Part shown: one piece after another, positions 24,719-33,113 of the stretch
How positions within the stretch are numbered: position 1 is the stretch's first letter
How the letters are laid out: every line of letters starts with the position of its first letter
The notes under the pieces: model-generated
Database searches by the model: none
Told to the model about the DNA's origin: nothing
What the model saw: the letters and a program-made list of their open reading frames with translations, nothing else
NCBI GenBank assembly: GCA_043421945.1
Contig: JBHOGO010000007.1
Coordinates: forward strand, 1-64,000
Reading direction: 5' to 3'
DNA from: Thaumasiovibrio sp043421945
GTDB taxonomy: Bacteria; Pseudomonadota; Gammaproteobacteria; Enterobacterales; Vibrionaceae
DNA: 64,000 nucleotides
Program-made: the position numbers and the translations under genes

Positions 24719-25171
24719 GGTGAATAAAAGCTTCTCTCCTTACTCCGATCCTGCTCTAGAGCTTTCCCGCCAACTTGTGATCTCCTATAACGCAACATGG
24801 CAAATAAAACACAAGCGTTCTTTTGTGGTAGCTGTCTCTATGAATGAAGAAGGTCACCCGATAAAGATGCGGTTCAGCGTTGTTTACGCTTTTAAAGCTA
24901 AAGAGATAACTGCATGGGCTAGTCGTCATCTCACACCCAAATCATTGGTTATTTCAGATGGGTTAGCTTGTTTCACTAGCATAAAAGAAGCAGAAAGTTT
25001 TCACTGAGCTATCGTCACTAGCGGAGGTGTTGAATCCCGCTATCTTGGCGAGTTTAGCTTCACGTTCAATCGCAGGTTTAATTTGGAGAAGATACTCAAT
25101 CAATTGCTGAACTCGAGAATTCAAATAGCCCAATGCCAAAGAGGCTACTTAAACTAGCTGAGGCTCGATGA
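24717..25171 (+). pseudogene. decayed IS1595-family transposase
   Basis: The piece DPALELSRQLVISYNATWQIKHK matches the helix before the catalytic core of IS1595 transposases, then jumps to RSFVVAVSMNEEGHPIKMRF and ITAWASRHLTPKSLVISDGLACF, the DDE-like core with one conserved aspartate. A TGA interrupts at 25005-25007 (SFH*AIVTSGG). The frame continues with a deletion to RYLGEFSFTFNRRFNLEKIL, then shifts frame to PMPKRLLKLAEAR before TGA 25169-25171. The N-terminal zinc-finger domain is missing. It is therefore a non-functional relic with at least one stop, two deletions and one frameshift. Confidence 0.75.
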
Positions 25172-25212
25172 TAATCAGGTATATTTTAAACAATATAAAA
25201 TTGAGAGTAGTA

Positions 25213-25241
25213 AAAAATGGGCCACTTAGGGGCCCATTTTT
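25213..25241 (-). terminator. rho-independent terminator of the pseudouridine synthase gene
   Basis: The 11-bp stem AAAAATGGGCC (25213-25223) and GGCCCATTTTT (25231-25241) has flanking A and T runs and would work on either strand. It lies 35 bases past the minus-strand stop. Confidence 0.8.
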
Positions 25242-25275
25242 GTTATCGATGATCGTGATTAAGAAATACTTAAAT

Positions 25276-27015
25276 TTAAAAGTCAGGGTCAACCTGAAAA
25301 CTCATTGTTTCTTGAGTGATAGGGTGAACGAAAGTAAGGCTTTCAGCATGTAGGTGTAGGCGTCTATCACGAATACCATACAAGTCATCACCAATAATAG
25401 GGCTGTCTAGTCCTTCTGAGTGTGCGCAATGTACACGTAACTGATGAGTACGACCTGTTTTAGGGTAAAGGAATAGCTTCGTTTTCCCTTCCTGTTCTGA
25501 AATGACTTCCCAAAAGGTTTCAGCAGGTTTTCCGTGCTCTTCACAAACAAGTTGGCGTGGGCGGTCATAGAGGTCGCCACGCATTGGTAATGCAATGGTA
25601 CCGCTTTTTTCGCTGAGCAATTTGTTGATCATCGCGCAGTAACGCTTCTTCACTGTACGTTGAATAAACTGTTGCTGAAGGTATTTATTCGCACGTTGGC
25701 TAATTGCAATCACCATGAGTCCTGATGTCGACATATCTAAGCGGTGGACGATCAGTGGGCCTGTTGCGTTAGGGTAACGTTCTTGCATCCGAGCATAAAC
25801 AGAATCAGAGATAGTTTTCCCTGGCACTGATAAGAATTCTGCTGGCTTGTTTACAACCGCAAGATCTTCATCTTCATAGAGTACATCAACCACTTTCCCT
25901 TCTGCAGGGTTTACCAAAAGTGGGTTAGGGTCAACGTCTAGCCCCTCAAGCATATGAGTGAGTATCGGTTGGCATTTACCTTTACAAGATGGGTAGTATT
26001 GACCGTGACGACGAATTTCAGACTTAGGAGGACGTCCCCACCAAAACTCAGCCATTGCAATCGGTGTTAAGTCGTTTTGATAAGCATATTGCATCAGTTT
26101 AGGTGCTGCACATTCACCTGCCGCGGCGGGTGGTACACCATTTAATACATCAGCAAATAGCTCACCTAAGTCACGACTTTCACCGTTGGCATTGAGGAAT
26201 TGGTACTGGGCAAAGAGTTTTTTCTGTAGTGCATTAGACTGGGTCTTGCGCTGTTGCTTGAGTGCATCAATCTGTTTGGTATAAACCGATAGGGCATTAT
26301 TTGCCTCTTCGACTTTTACTGACCACTCTTCTTTTAAATCTCGTAGCTGAAGCTTTTCGATAACGCTGGCTTGGTTAAGCGCAGATCGTGCATCGGCACG
26401 GGAGGCTTCAGGTAACGTTTCGATGTCGAGGCGACGCTGTTTACGTGATTTTCTGTTTTCTTGCATCATCAAGCGTTGTTTCGCCAGCGCCTCATCAGCT
26501 TCAGACTGCGTACGTTTCTGTTGGGCTTCAACATCAATATAGTCTTCACTTGCCAACAGCTGCTTAAGTTGTCGGTTGATGCCGTTGATCTCTTCTTGTT
26601 CAACAAGGAAGAAGCTGTCTTTTTCGAGCATGTCGAAGACAGGAGGCACAAAGCCGGGCAAATGGTTTTGATCAGCCACTTTACCTGAAAATGCTTGTAG
26701 ATATCCGAGCTCGCCCTTTGCGTTCTTCACAACGAGGACACCAAACATTTTCCCAATGGCGGTACTGTCATCGTTAAGGGTGCCACCGTTAACACCAAAG
26801 TTATGCGCCCAACAAAGAGGTCCGTCTAGGTGCTTTTGTAACGCGTGTGCTGCACGGACTGCAATAGGGTGCGGGGTATAACAGAACGGGTAGGTAAAGC
26901 GTTCTGGTATCGAAGGCGCCGTTACTGCGTTCTCGCTATGTGTAAGGCTGTTATCTTCATTATTGATATCAGTAGTAGAGAACGGGATAAACAGGGAATC
27001 GGGTGTAGGCATCAT
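25276..27015 (-). CDS. RluA-family pseudouridine synthase with long N-terminal extension
   Basis: Isomerises a uridine in rRNA or tRNA. The catalytic aspartate is in HRLDMSTSGLMV (about residue 430), with LYEDEDLAVVNKPAEFLSVPG before and KTGRTHQLRVHCAH after. The catalytic domain fills the C-terminal 220 residues. The first 350 residues are an extension: a globular start (CYTPHPIAVRAAHALQKHLD, WAHNFGVNGGTL), a coiled coil around 155-265 rich in Glu, Lys and Gln, and a part with CQPILTHM near the catalytic domain. Long RluA proteins like this occur in marine gammaproteobacteria. The target base is unknown. Confidence 0.85.
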   Translation of the reverse strand: MMPTPDSLFIPFSTTDINNEDNSLTHSENAVTAPSIPERFTYPFCYTPHPIAVRAAHALQKHLDGPLCWAHNFGVNGGTLNDDSTAIGKMFGVLVVKNAKGELGYLQAFSGKVADQNHLPGFVPPVFDMLEKDSFFLVEQEEINGINRQLKQLLASEDYIDVEAQQKRTQSEADEALAKQRLMMQENRKSRKQRRLDIETLPEASRADARSALNQASVIEKLQLRDLKEEWSVKVEEANNALSVYTKQIDALKQQRKTQSNALQKKLFAQYQFLNANGESRDLGELFADVLNGVPPAAAGECAAPKLMQYAYQNDLTPIAMAEFWWGRPPKSEIRRHGQYYPSCKGKCQPILTHMLEGLDVDPNPLLVNPAEGKVVDVLYEDEDLAVVNKPAEFLSVPGKTISDSVYARMQERYPNATGPLIVHRLDMSTSGLMVIAISQRANKYLQQQFIQRTVKKRYCAMINKLLSEKSGTIALPMRGDLYDRPRQLVCEEHGKPAETFWEVISEQEGKTKLFLYPKTGRTHQLRVHCAHSEGLDSPIIGDDLYGIRDRRLHLHAESLTFVHPITQETMSFQVDPDF

Positions 27016-27130
27016 CGGTACAACTGGCAGCTAAACAAGGGCGGCAATTCTAACGGTTTGCCGTGATCAATTCATCCCTATTATGCTTTTTGATGGCGAA
27101 ATACTGTAAATAGCGAAGGCATTAGAAACG

Positions 27131-28144
27131 CTAAAGCTGTCTGCAAGATTCACGCTTTACCAGTGTACAAGGCACGATGACGCGTGCGTGATGTTCAGGG
27201 GAAGGCTGACCCGTTATGGATAGAATCGCGAGCTTACCGGTTTCAATTCCAATTTGATAAGCATCTTGCTTGATGACCGAGATAGGCGTTTTAAAGAGAT
27301 CAACCATTGGAATCTCATCAAAGCCTAATATTGATACCTGTTGGGGTATTTGAATATTTGCCGCGTTTAACTGTTGCAGTAACTCTGTGGTTATTGCTAA
27401 GTGCTGCGTAAATATGGCAGTCGGTGGGTTCTTTTGTTGAAGTAGCATTACTGGGTCGACAGAAAACCCTGATTCTCGGTGCCAGTATTGAATCAAATCG
27501 TCATTAGCCTCAATGTTGTATTGGGTCAATGCCTCTTGATAACCTTGGTAACGTGCACTCCGGGAGTAGCTCGTTTGATAGTTTTGGGTCATAAAACAGA
27601 TGCGGGTGTGGCCAAGCTTAATAAGGTATTCCGTCGCATTAAATGCTGCTTCGCGATAGTCGGAGAGAACAATAGGGCTTAAACAGTCAGGATGCTCTAA
27701 CTGAAATTGAACCACAGGCATATTGCTGGCTATAAACTGATTGATTAGCTCAGTATTTAGACCAGAAGAAGTAATGATAATGCCATCAACGCAGACCTCT
27801 CTGAGTGAAAGGAGTGCTTGTTTTTCTGCTTCTGCATTAAAGTCACTGTTATAGATCAAGACGTTGTAGCCCATCTTTTTACAGTAATCATCAATGCCAC
27901 GTAGTACTCGACTCGTATTGAACCCCGAAATATCACGGACAACAACCCCAATGGTTTTTGTTTTTTCTACTTTAAGGCTTCGAGCGATTGGGTTTGGAAC
28001 GTAGTTTAGCGTTTCAACGGCCAATTTAATTTTTTGCTTGGTTTCAGCAGACATATGACCAAAGCGACCATTCAAATACTGAGAAACGGTACTCTTTGAA
28101 ACATTAGCGTGTGACGCAACATCGACTATTCGTACTTTTTTCAT
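27131..28144 (-). CDS. LacI-family transcriptional regulator
   Basis: Repressor of 337 residues. The HTH is RIVDVASHANVSKSTVSQYLNGRFGHMSAETK, followed by the hinge helix NPIARSLKVEKT and a periplasmic-binding-like effector domain. It is divergent from the mannonate-dehydratase-like gene 153 bases away, with two overlapping LacI-type operators in between. The effector is probably a sugar acid or its product; not provable here. Confidence 0.9.
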   Translation of the reverse strand: MKKVRIVDVASHANVSKSTVSQYLNGRFGHMSAETKQKIKLAVETLNYVPNPIARSLKVEKTKTIGVVVRDISGFNTSRVLRGIDDYCKKMGYNVLIYNSDFNAEAEKQALLSLREVCVDGIIITSSGLNTELINQFIASNMPVVQFQLEHPDCLSPIVLSDYREAAFNATEYLIKLGHTRICFMTQNYQTSYSRSARYQGYQEALTQYNIEANDDLIQYWHRESGFSVDPVMLLQQKNPPTAIFTQHLAITTELLQQLNAANIQIPQQVSILGFDEIPMVDLFKTPISVIKQDAYQIGIETGKLAILSITGQPSPEHHARVIVPCTLVKRESCRQL

Positions 28145-28217
28145 TCTAGCTTCTCAAACTGTTAACTGAGTCAAAACTACTGCGTTGACATTTTTTCGGC
28201 TGGTCTAGATTATAGCA

Positions 28218-28246
28218 AGTAAACCGATTTACTAAACCGTTTTACT
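28218..28246. promoter_or_regulatory. two overlapping LacI-type operators
   Basis: AGTAAACCGATTTACT (28218-28233) is a 16-bp palindrome with one mismatched pair, and ACTAAACCGTTTTACT (28231-28246) is a second, weaker one. Both centre on AAACCG, the usual LacI-type core, and their centres are 13 bp apart. They lie 52-80 bases upstream of the dehydratase gene. Confidence 0.7.
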
Positions 28247-28297
28247 TTATAAATTTGACTGATTTGCGAACTAGCGCAGTGACAAGAGAGATGAGAA

Positions 28298-29515
28298 ATG
28301 AAGATCAAAGAGATCAAAGTATTTGTAACTAACCCGGGTCGTAATTTTGTCACTGTGAAGGTGATAACGGATGAAGGTGTATATGGCTTAGGTGATGCAA
28401 CCGTCAATGGTCGAGAGATGGCTGTTGTTACGTATCTTGAAGAGCATGTTATCCCATGTCTGATTGGAAGAGATGCACATGGCATCGAAGATATTTGGCA
28501 ATACCTATATATGGGTGTTTATTGGCGCCGTGGTCCAATAAACATGGCGGCAATTGCAGCAATAGATATGGCACTGTGGGATATCAAGGGTAAAGTTGCT
28601 GGCCTTCCTGTTTATCAGTTACTGGGTGGGAAATGCCGCTCTGGCGTCAAGCTTTACGCGCACGCTAATGGAGAAAGCATTGAGGATACACTCGACAAAG
28701 CTGAGCACTATATTGAGCAAGGCTTCAAAGCCATCCGCCTTCAAGCCGCCATTCCGGGTTTGAAAGAGACCTACGGTGTATTAGGTGACAAGAAGGACTA
28801 TTTTGAACTGCAAGGCAATCGTCCATTACCGCCTGAGCAAGAGTGGTCAACAAGCAAATACTTCAAATTAGTACCAGAGCTTTTTGCGCAGGCTAAGGAA
28901 CGCTTTGGTGAGCGAGCTGAGTTTTTGCATGATACTCATAGCCGTTTAACGCCTATCGAGTCTGCCAAGTTAGGCAAAATGCTAGAACCTTACAACCTGT
29001 TGTTCTTGGAAGATGCCTCTATTGCTGAGAATCAAGAGAACTACAAGTTGATTCGTCATCATACAACCACACCATTGGCGCTAGGTGAAACGTATAACAC
29101 TGTTTGGGATTGTAAGGATCTTATTCAAAATCAATGGATTGACTATGTAAGAACGGCGGCCACGCATGCTGGTGGTATTACAGGGATGAAGAAGATTGCC
29201 GATTTTGCTGCTGTCTATAACGTCCGTACAGCACCACACGGTGCACCAGACCTGTCCCCAATTTGTTTCGCCGCTCATATGCATCTCAATATATCGACAC
29301 ATAACTTCGGTATTCAGGAATTTGTTGGTTTTGGTAATGAACAGAGTCAAAAAATATTTAAGCACAATATGAAGTTAGACAACGGCATGATTATTGTGAG
29401 TGACGCACCTGGTCTTGGTGTGGAATTTGATGAAGAAGAGGCGGCGAAATTTGAGTACAAGCGCTCGTACTTACCTGTTAGTCGCTTAGAAGACGGTACA
29501 TTGTGGCATTGGTAA
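28298..29515 (+). CDS. manD: D-mannonate dehydratase of the enolase superfamily (ManD/RspA type)
   Basis: Predicted to dehydrate D-mannonate to 2-keto-3-deoxy-D-gluconate, Mg-dependent. The three metal ligands fall in FLHDTHSR, LFLEDAS and ALGETYN; the histidine after the first Asp, the His of APHGAPDLSP and the C-terminal LWHW tryptophan fit the ManD active site. The residue after HG is Ala, not Pro; from memory, Ala there goes with efficient mannonate dehydratases. 405 residues is normal. GAGAGATGAGAA precedes the ATG. It pairs with an oxidoreductase gene 75 bases downstream and a divergent LacI. Confidence 0.82.
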   Translation: MKIKEIKVFVTNPGRNFVTVKVITDEGVYGLGDATVNGREMAVVTYLEEHVIPCLIGRDAHGIEDIWQYLYMGVYWRRGPINMAAIAAIDMALWDIKGKVAGLPVYQLLGGKCRSGVKLYAHANGESIEDTLDKAEHYIEQGFKAIRLQAAIPGLKETYGVLGDKKDYFELQGNRPLPPEQEWSTSKYFKLVPELFAQAKERFGERAEFLHDTHSRLTPIESAKLGKMLEPYNLLFLEDASIAENQENYKLIRHHTTTPLALGETYNTVWDCKDLIQNQWIDYVRTAATHAGGITGMKKIADFAAVYNVRTAPHGAPDLSPICFAAHMHLNISTHNFGIQEFVGFGNEQSQKIFKHNMKLDNGMIIVSDAPGLGVEFDEEEAAKFEYKRSYLPVSRLEDGTLWHW

Positions 29516-29590
29516 ATACCGCGAATAGTTAATGAAAAGTGAACCTATATCTCTGAAATGTAGGCTAAAAAATTAAAGGAAGAATTTAAG

Positions 29591-30721
29591 ATGAAAAAAG
29601 TACTCGTTTTTGGCACTGGTTTTGCGGGGCAAGGGCATGCTCAAGCTTTTCGTGACGCAGGCGCTGAGGTAGTTGGTATTGTCGGTCGTACAGAGCATGT
29701 TGTAACCGATGTCGCTAAAAAAATGGGGATTCCATATTCAGGTACAAACTGGGCATTGGCATTAGAGCTATGCAAACCCGATATTGTCTCTATTGCAACG
29801 CCAGGTGGTGCACATGTCGCAGCCATCAAAGAGGCGATCCAATTTGGTTGCCATGTTTTCTGCGATAAGCCCCTGACAGAAAGTGGTGAAACAGCCCTTG
29901 AGGTTTACCGTCTTGCGGAAGAAAAAGGGGTGAAAACAGCGTTTGCTTCTAGCTTCCGCTATATGCCCGAAATCATGCATGCCAAAAGGTTAGTGGCTGC
30001 TGGTGCGATAGGCGAGCCAACAGAAGTGGAGTGTATTTCACACTTCAATTTAGACCGACATATTCCTTACGGCTGGTCACACAGTGTCGCTGCAGGTGGT
30101 GGTCGATTGAATAATAACTTTACCCACTTGCTGTCGATTGTGACGTCTGTCGTCGGCGAGAATATTCTATCCATTAGTGGTGAAGTCCGTAACGATATGC
30201 CAAAAGCACCAGTGGTTGAGGGAGTACATAACTTCACAGAGCGTCGTAACTTTATCCCTGATGATATTAATGATGAAAACCTAGAGTGGCGTGACTGTGA
30301 TGTTGAGTGGTCTTACACCGTTCTTGCACAAATAGAGAGTCGCATTCCAACGGCTAATCCCGTCTCTGTCCTGTTTAAACATGGGGGATTAACACCGCGC
30401 TTTAGCGATGATCATATTGTTTTCCATGGAAGCAAAGGTTCAATTTACATTAAAGGGCACTACGGTGATGGACCACTCCATTTATGGAAAGATGGAGAGT
30501 GGCAAGAGATTGCACTGCCGAATGATATTAAGGAACAACTCCCCGATATCGAGTGCCCAACGCAACGCAGTTGGACTCACTTGGCGAGCGAATTTGTAAG
30601 TGATATCAGCGGTATAACCGTTGAACCTTATCAGACCTTTAAAGATGGCTGCCGATATCAATTAATCATTGACCTGATTAGAAAGAATGATCGTTGGGTG
30701 GATGTAAATAACTTAATTTAA
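29591..30721 (+). CDS. Gfo/Idh/MocA-family NAD(P)-dependent oxidoreductase
   Basis: N-terminal Rossmann fold with FGTGFAGQGHAQAF (7-20), and the family lysine in HVFCDKPLTESGETA. The C-terminal alpha/beta domain of about 250 residues binds the substrate. AAGGAAG precedes the ATG. 376 residues is typical. Cotranscription with manD suggests it oxidises or reduces a sugar acid or its lactone. The substrate cannot be read from sequence. No transporter or KDG kinase gene follows, so the pathway is split over the genome. Confidence 0.82.
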   Translation: MKKVLVFGTGFAGQGHAQAFRDAGAEVVGIVGRTEHVVTDVAKKMGIPYSGTNWALALELCKPDIVSIATPGGAHVAAIKEAIQFGCHVFCDKPLTESGETALEVYRLAEEKGVKTAFASSFRYMPEIMHAKRLVAAGAIGEPTEVECISHFNLDRHIPYGWSHSVAAGGGRLNNNFTHLLSIVTSVVGENILSISGEVRNDMPKAPVVEGVHNFTERRNFIPDDINDENLEWRDCDVEWSYTVLAQIESRIPTANPVSVLFKHGGLTPRFSDDHIVFHGSKGSIYIKGHYGDGPLHLWKDGEWQEIALPNDIKEQLPDIECPTQRSWTHLASEFVSDISGITVEPYQTFKDGCRYQLIIDLIRKNDRWVDVNNLI

Positions 30722-30815
30722 CCTCATTCGCTCTCTAAGCCATACGGTTTGAAAGAAGCATTCCCCTTCGAAGTCGCGTTAGCACTTCGGTGGGGGAGTA
30801 TGCCATTGCGACACT

Positions 30816-32657
30816 TTAAAGTGATAGCCAGTGACGCAAAGTGAGTAAGGTACGTTCGGAAAAATCCATTTCATCAATGGTGGCTTTGGCGTCCAGCGCT
30901 CGTTGAGGTTCATCGGTGATAATTCCATTAACCCCGAGCAAGAATAACCGTTGCATATCATCGGCATCATTAATTGTCCAAACTAATACCTCTTGCTCAC
31001 GATGTTGTATTTCCATGATTCGCCACGCGTTAAGCCATTGGTCGCTCACCATTAACATATCAACATCGCGCTCTAGCGAAGACTCTCCGACGCTGGCAGC
31101 ATAAATCAATGCATAACGAAGCTGCTCAGGACGGGTCGCTTCCGTTTCGCTAATCACCCGTGCTAATAGCTCAGTATCAAGGCTGGAAACGATCATCGCT
31201 TGTGGGTAGTTCGGTAATAATTCTGCCATAGCATACGCAAGCTCAAAGCTTTGGTTATAGCGCTTTAATTCAATGTTGAATTCAATATCATGCGCATATT
31301 TATCCAGCAGAACGGTCAAAAGGGGGGGAGGGATACGATCTTGATCCTGGTATGCCGCCACGATATCCGAATACTCAACATCTTCGACAACCAGAGGGTT
31401 ACCAATCATTCGACCTAGATCTTTGTCATGAAAAACGACGATTTGTCTATCTTTGGTTACCTGCACATCAATTTCAGTGCTTTGGATCCCTAACGATATT
31501 GAGTACTGTATGCCCGCTTCACTGTTCTCAGGGTATGCGAAGCCACCAGCTCGGTGTGCGGTAATATAGCCTGAAGAGCCCGCTTGTAGGTGTTTGACGA
31601 AAGAGCGGACATCGCTGTAACCGTTTATAGCAGCCAATGAAACAATGACCAGCATAAAGCCACTCAATAAAGCACGGCGCTGTGTGTTGCGTTCTAGTCC
31701 GACAAAGTGTTTTTGTTCGTTAACCAGTTTAAGGCGCTTAGTTTGTAAACGTAGGACATAGTATTGACAACTGGCATAGATAAATCGGTCGATGAAGCTG
31801 ACCAGAAACGCCAATCCAAGCAGAAGTAGACTGGCAAGCATCAGCCATGAGTAGCGATCAGGGTCGGAGGTTGTCCAGTGTAATATAGGGTTTAACGCAA
31901 ACAGGAGCGTTCCTGCAAAAATAGCGGCAACGGTCGTCCGGAAGAAGAGCCATGCAATATGACCGAATAATATAGGCAGGTAAATCCCTTGGCTTAAGCG
32001 GCGAGCTTGTTTGAATAGCTGCCGCTGAGTGCAGTTCTGGAAGAGGCTTAATGGCAGCGCTAGCCACCAATTAGCCCAATAGCGAAGTACCAGCACAACG
32101 CAGGGTAGAGTAATCAAAACCAGCAAGCCAATGGCCATCCACAGCGAACCCAGTTGGTGGCTTATATAGTAATTGATATCCCAGTCACTGAGCATAAGCC
32201 CATAGACCCAACGCCCGCACCACAGCAAAGTGGCCAGTAACAAGCTTACCCCGACAGATTGAGCAATCACTACCTTAATGACTCGCCAGCTACGCTGCAT
32301 GATTAATCGAAAGGTGTCGAGAATGGATCGTTTACCCACATCATGTTGTGCAAGCAAAATACTAATGGTGGATTGTTCAACAAAGAAAACGAAGCTCAGT
32401 TGGGTGACAAACCATAGGTTCAGCATAAAGCCGACGGGAGAAAGCAGGAATGCCAATAGTTCTTGATTGGCAATGGCACTCACACCGTAAAACCCCATCA
32501 ATTTTGAGGTAACCCAAAGGTCGAAAGGGACAAATAAGGTCAGCAGTGCGCTTCGAACAAGGATAAAGCTGGCGAGCATTTGCAAGCCGCTACTCTTAAG
32601 CCGATGCCACATGAAATAGAGAATGTGTCGACATCGATGGAAAAATACATTGCTCAA
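30816..32657 (-). CDS. membrane-anchored glycerophosphodiester phosphodiesterase
   Basis: The first 340 residues hold about eight membrane segments, and the last 250 form a GDPD domain: TAHRAGGFAYPENSE, TEIDVQVTKDRQIVVFHDKDLGR (metal and catalytic residues), FNIELKRYN and INDADDMQRLFLLGVNGIITDEP. This architecture is known in GdpP-like/YhdW-type and other bacterial membrane GDPDs that act on lipid- or wall-derived diesters. It starts at TTG 32657 in this frame; ATG 32612 is an alternative, and neither has a convincing ribosome-binding site. It is the second GDPD in the window, unlinked to ugpQ. Confidence 0.82.
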   Translation of the reverse strand: MSNVFFHRCRHILYFMWHRLKSSGLQMLASFILVRSALLTLFVPFDLWVTSKLMGFYGVSAIANQELLAFLLSPVGFMLNLWFVTQLSFVFFVEQSTISILLAQHDVGKRSILDTFRLIMQRSWRVIKVVIAQSVGVSLLLATLLWCGRWVYGLMLSDWDINYYISHQLGSLWMAIGLLVLITLPCVVLVLRYWANWWLALPLSLFQNCTQRQLFKQARRLSQGIYLPILFGHIAWLFFRTTVAAIFAGTLLFALNPILHWTTSDPDRYSWLMLASLLLLGLAFLVSFIDRFIYASCQYYVLRLQTKRLKLVNEQKHFVGLERNTQRRALLSGFMLVIVSLAAINGYSDVRSFVKHLQAGSSGYITAHRAGGFAYPENSEAGIQYSISLGIQSTEIDVQVTKDRQIVVFHDKDLGRMIGNPLVVEDVEYSDIVAAYQDQDRIPPPLLTVLLDKYAHDIEFNIELKRYNQSFELAYAMAELLPNYPQAMIVSSLDTELLARVISETEATRPEQLRYALIYAASVGESSLERDVDMLMVSDQWLNAWRIMEIQHREQEVLVWTINDADDMQRLFLLGVNGIITDEPQRALDAKATIDEMDFSERTLLTLRHWLSL

Positions 32658-32770
32658 GTGCTTACTTCGCCTAAGTTGTGTTCTGTGATGAGGAGTGAAT
32701 TATAACACTGAAACAGCAAGAGACTGATATCTATCACTTCTACGTACAGTTTCATGACAGCTTCATTGGT

Positions 32771-32835
32771 GCTTGGAGGTCTATTTTTTAGTTACAGCTT
32801 TTAGATATAGCCTTGAAGTATGGCTTTTAAGCATA
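32771..32835. repeat. degenerate 13-bp tandem repeat, 5 units
   Basis: With a strict 13-bp phase the units read gcttggaggtcta, ttttttagttaca, gcttttagatata, gccttgaagtatg and gcttttaagcata. The best three share GCYTTKWAGnnTA. It lies 280-340 bases upstream of urtA, outside any gene. Confidence 0.5.
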
Positions 32836-32944
32836 GCGACATGGTGGCGTCTTAAGGCTTGCCATTGTCATACACTAAAATTCAACGACTTAGTGTTTTT
32901 CTATCCGTTGACGAATGCCTCTTCTTGGGTCAACACACATACAG

Positions 32945-32998
32945 TTGCACTAAAAAAGCACATCTCGTCGGCATTTATGTGCACCAAAAAAAAGCACA
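32945..32998. promoter_or_regulatory. paired TGCACY-A-run-GCACA elements upstream of urtA
   Basis: TTGCACTAAAAAAGCACA (32945-32962) and TGTGCACC-A8-GCACA (32978-32998) share TGCACY, an A-run and GCACA. Their GCAC cores are 34 bp apart, about three turns. TGCACY equals the left arm of NtrC sites, but the right arm does not match GGTGCA, so they are only candidate enhancer sites. They lie about 85-135 bases before the presumed start of transcription. Confidence 0.35.
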
Positions 32999-33055
32999 GA
33001 ATAAAAAATACCTTTATTTCAATGCTTTAAGGGTATTTAGTGAGTCAGGAAAATT

Positions 33056-33070
33056 TGGCATCGTTCTTGT
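33056..33070 (+). promoter_or_regulatory. sigma-54-like promoter of urtA
   Basis: TGGCATCGTTCTTGT matches TGGCAC-N5-TTGC except for T in place of the last C. GG at 33057-33058 and GT at 33069-33070 are separated by the required 10 bases. The urtA start is 44 bases downstream, with TTAAGGAAAAG as its ribosome-binding site. Nitrogen control of urea uptake through NtrC and sigma-54 is common, so this fits. Confidence 0.5.
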
Positions 33071-33113
33071 AACTATTTAAATTGAATACAATTCACTTTA
33101 AGGAAAAGCACCC

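Noticed and set aside
32773..33080. two overlapping short frames upstream of urtA
   Set aside because: Low-complexity, no ribosome-binding site, and they run over the promoter and tandem repeat.
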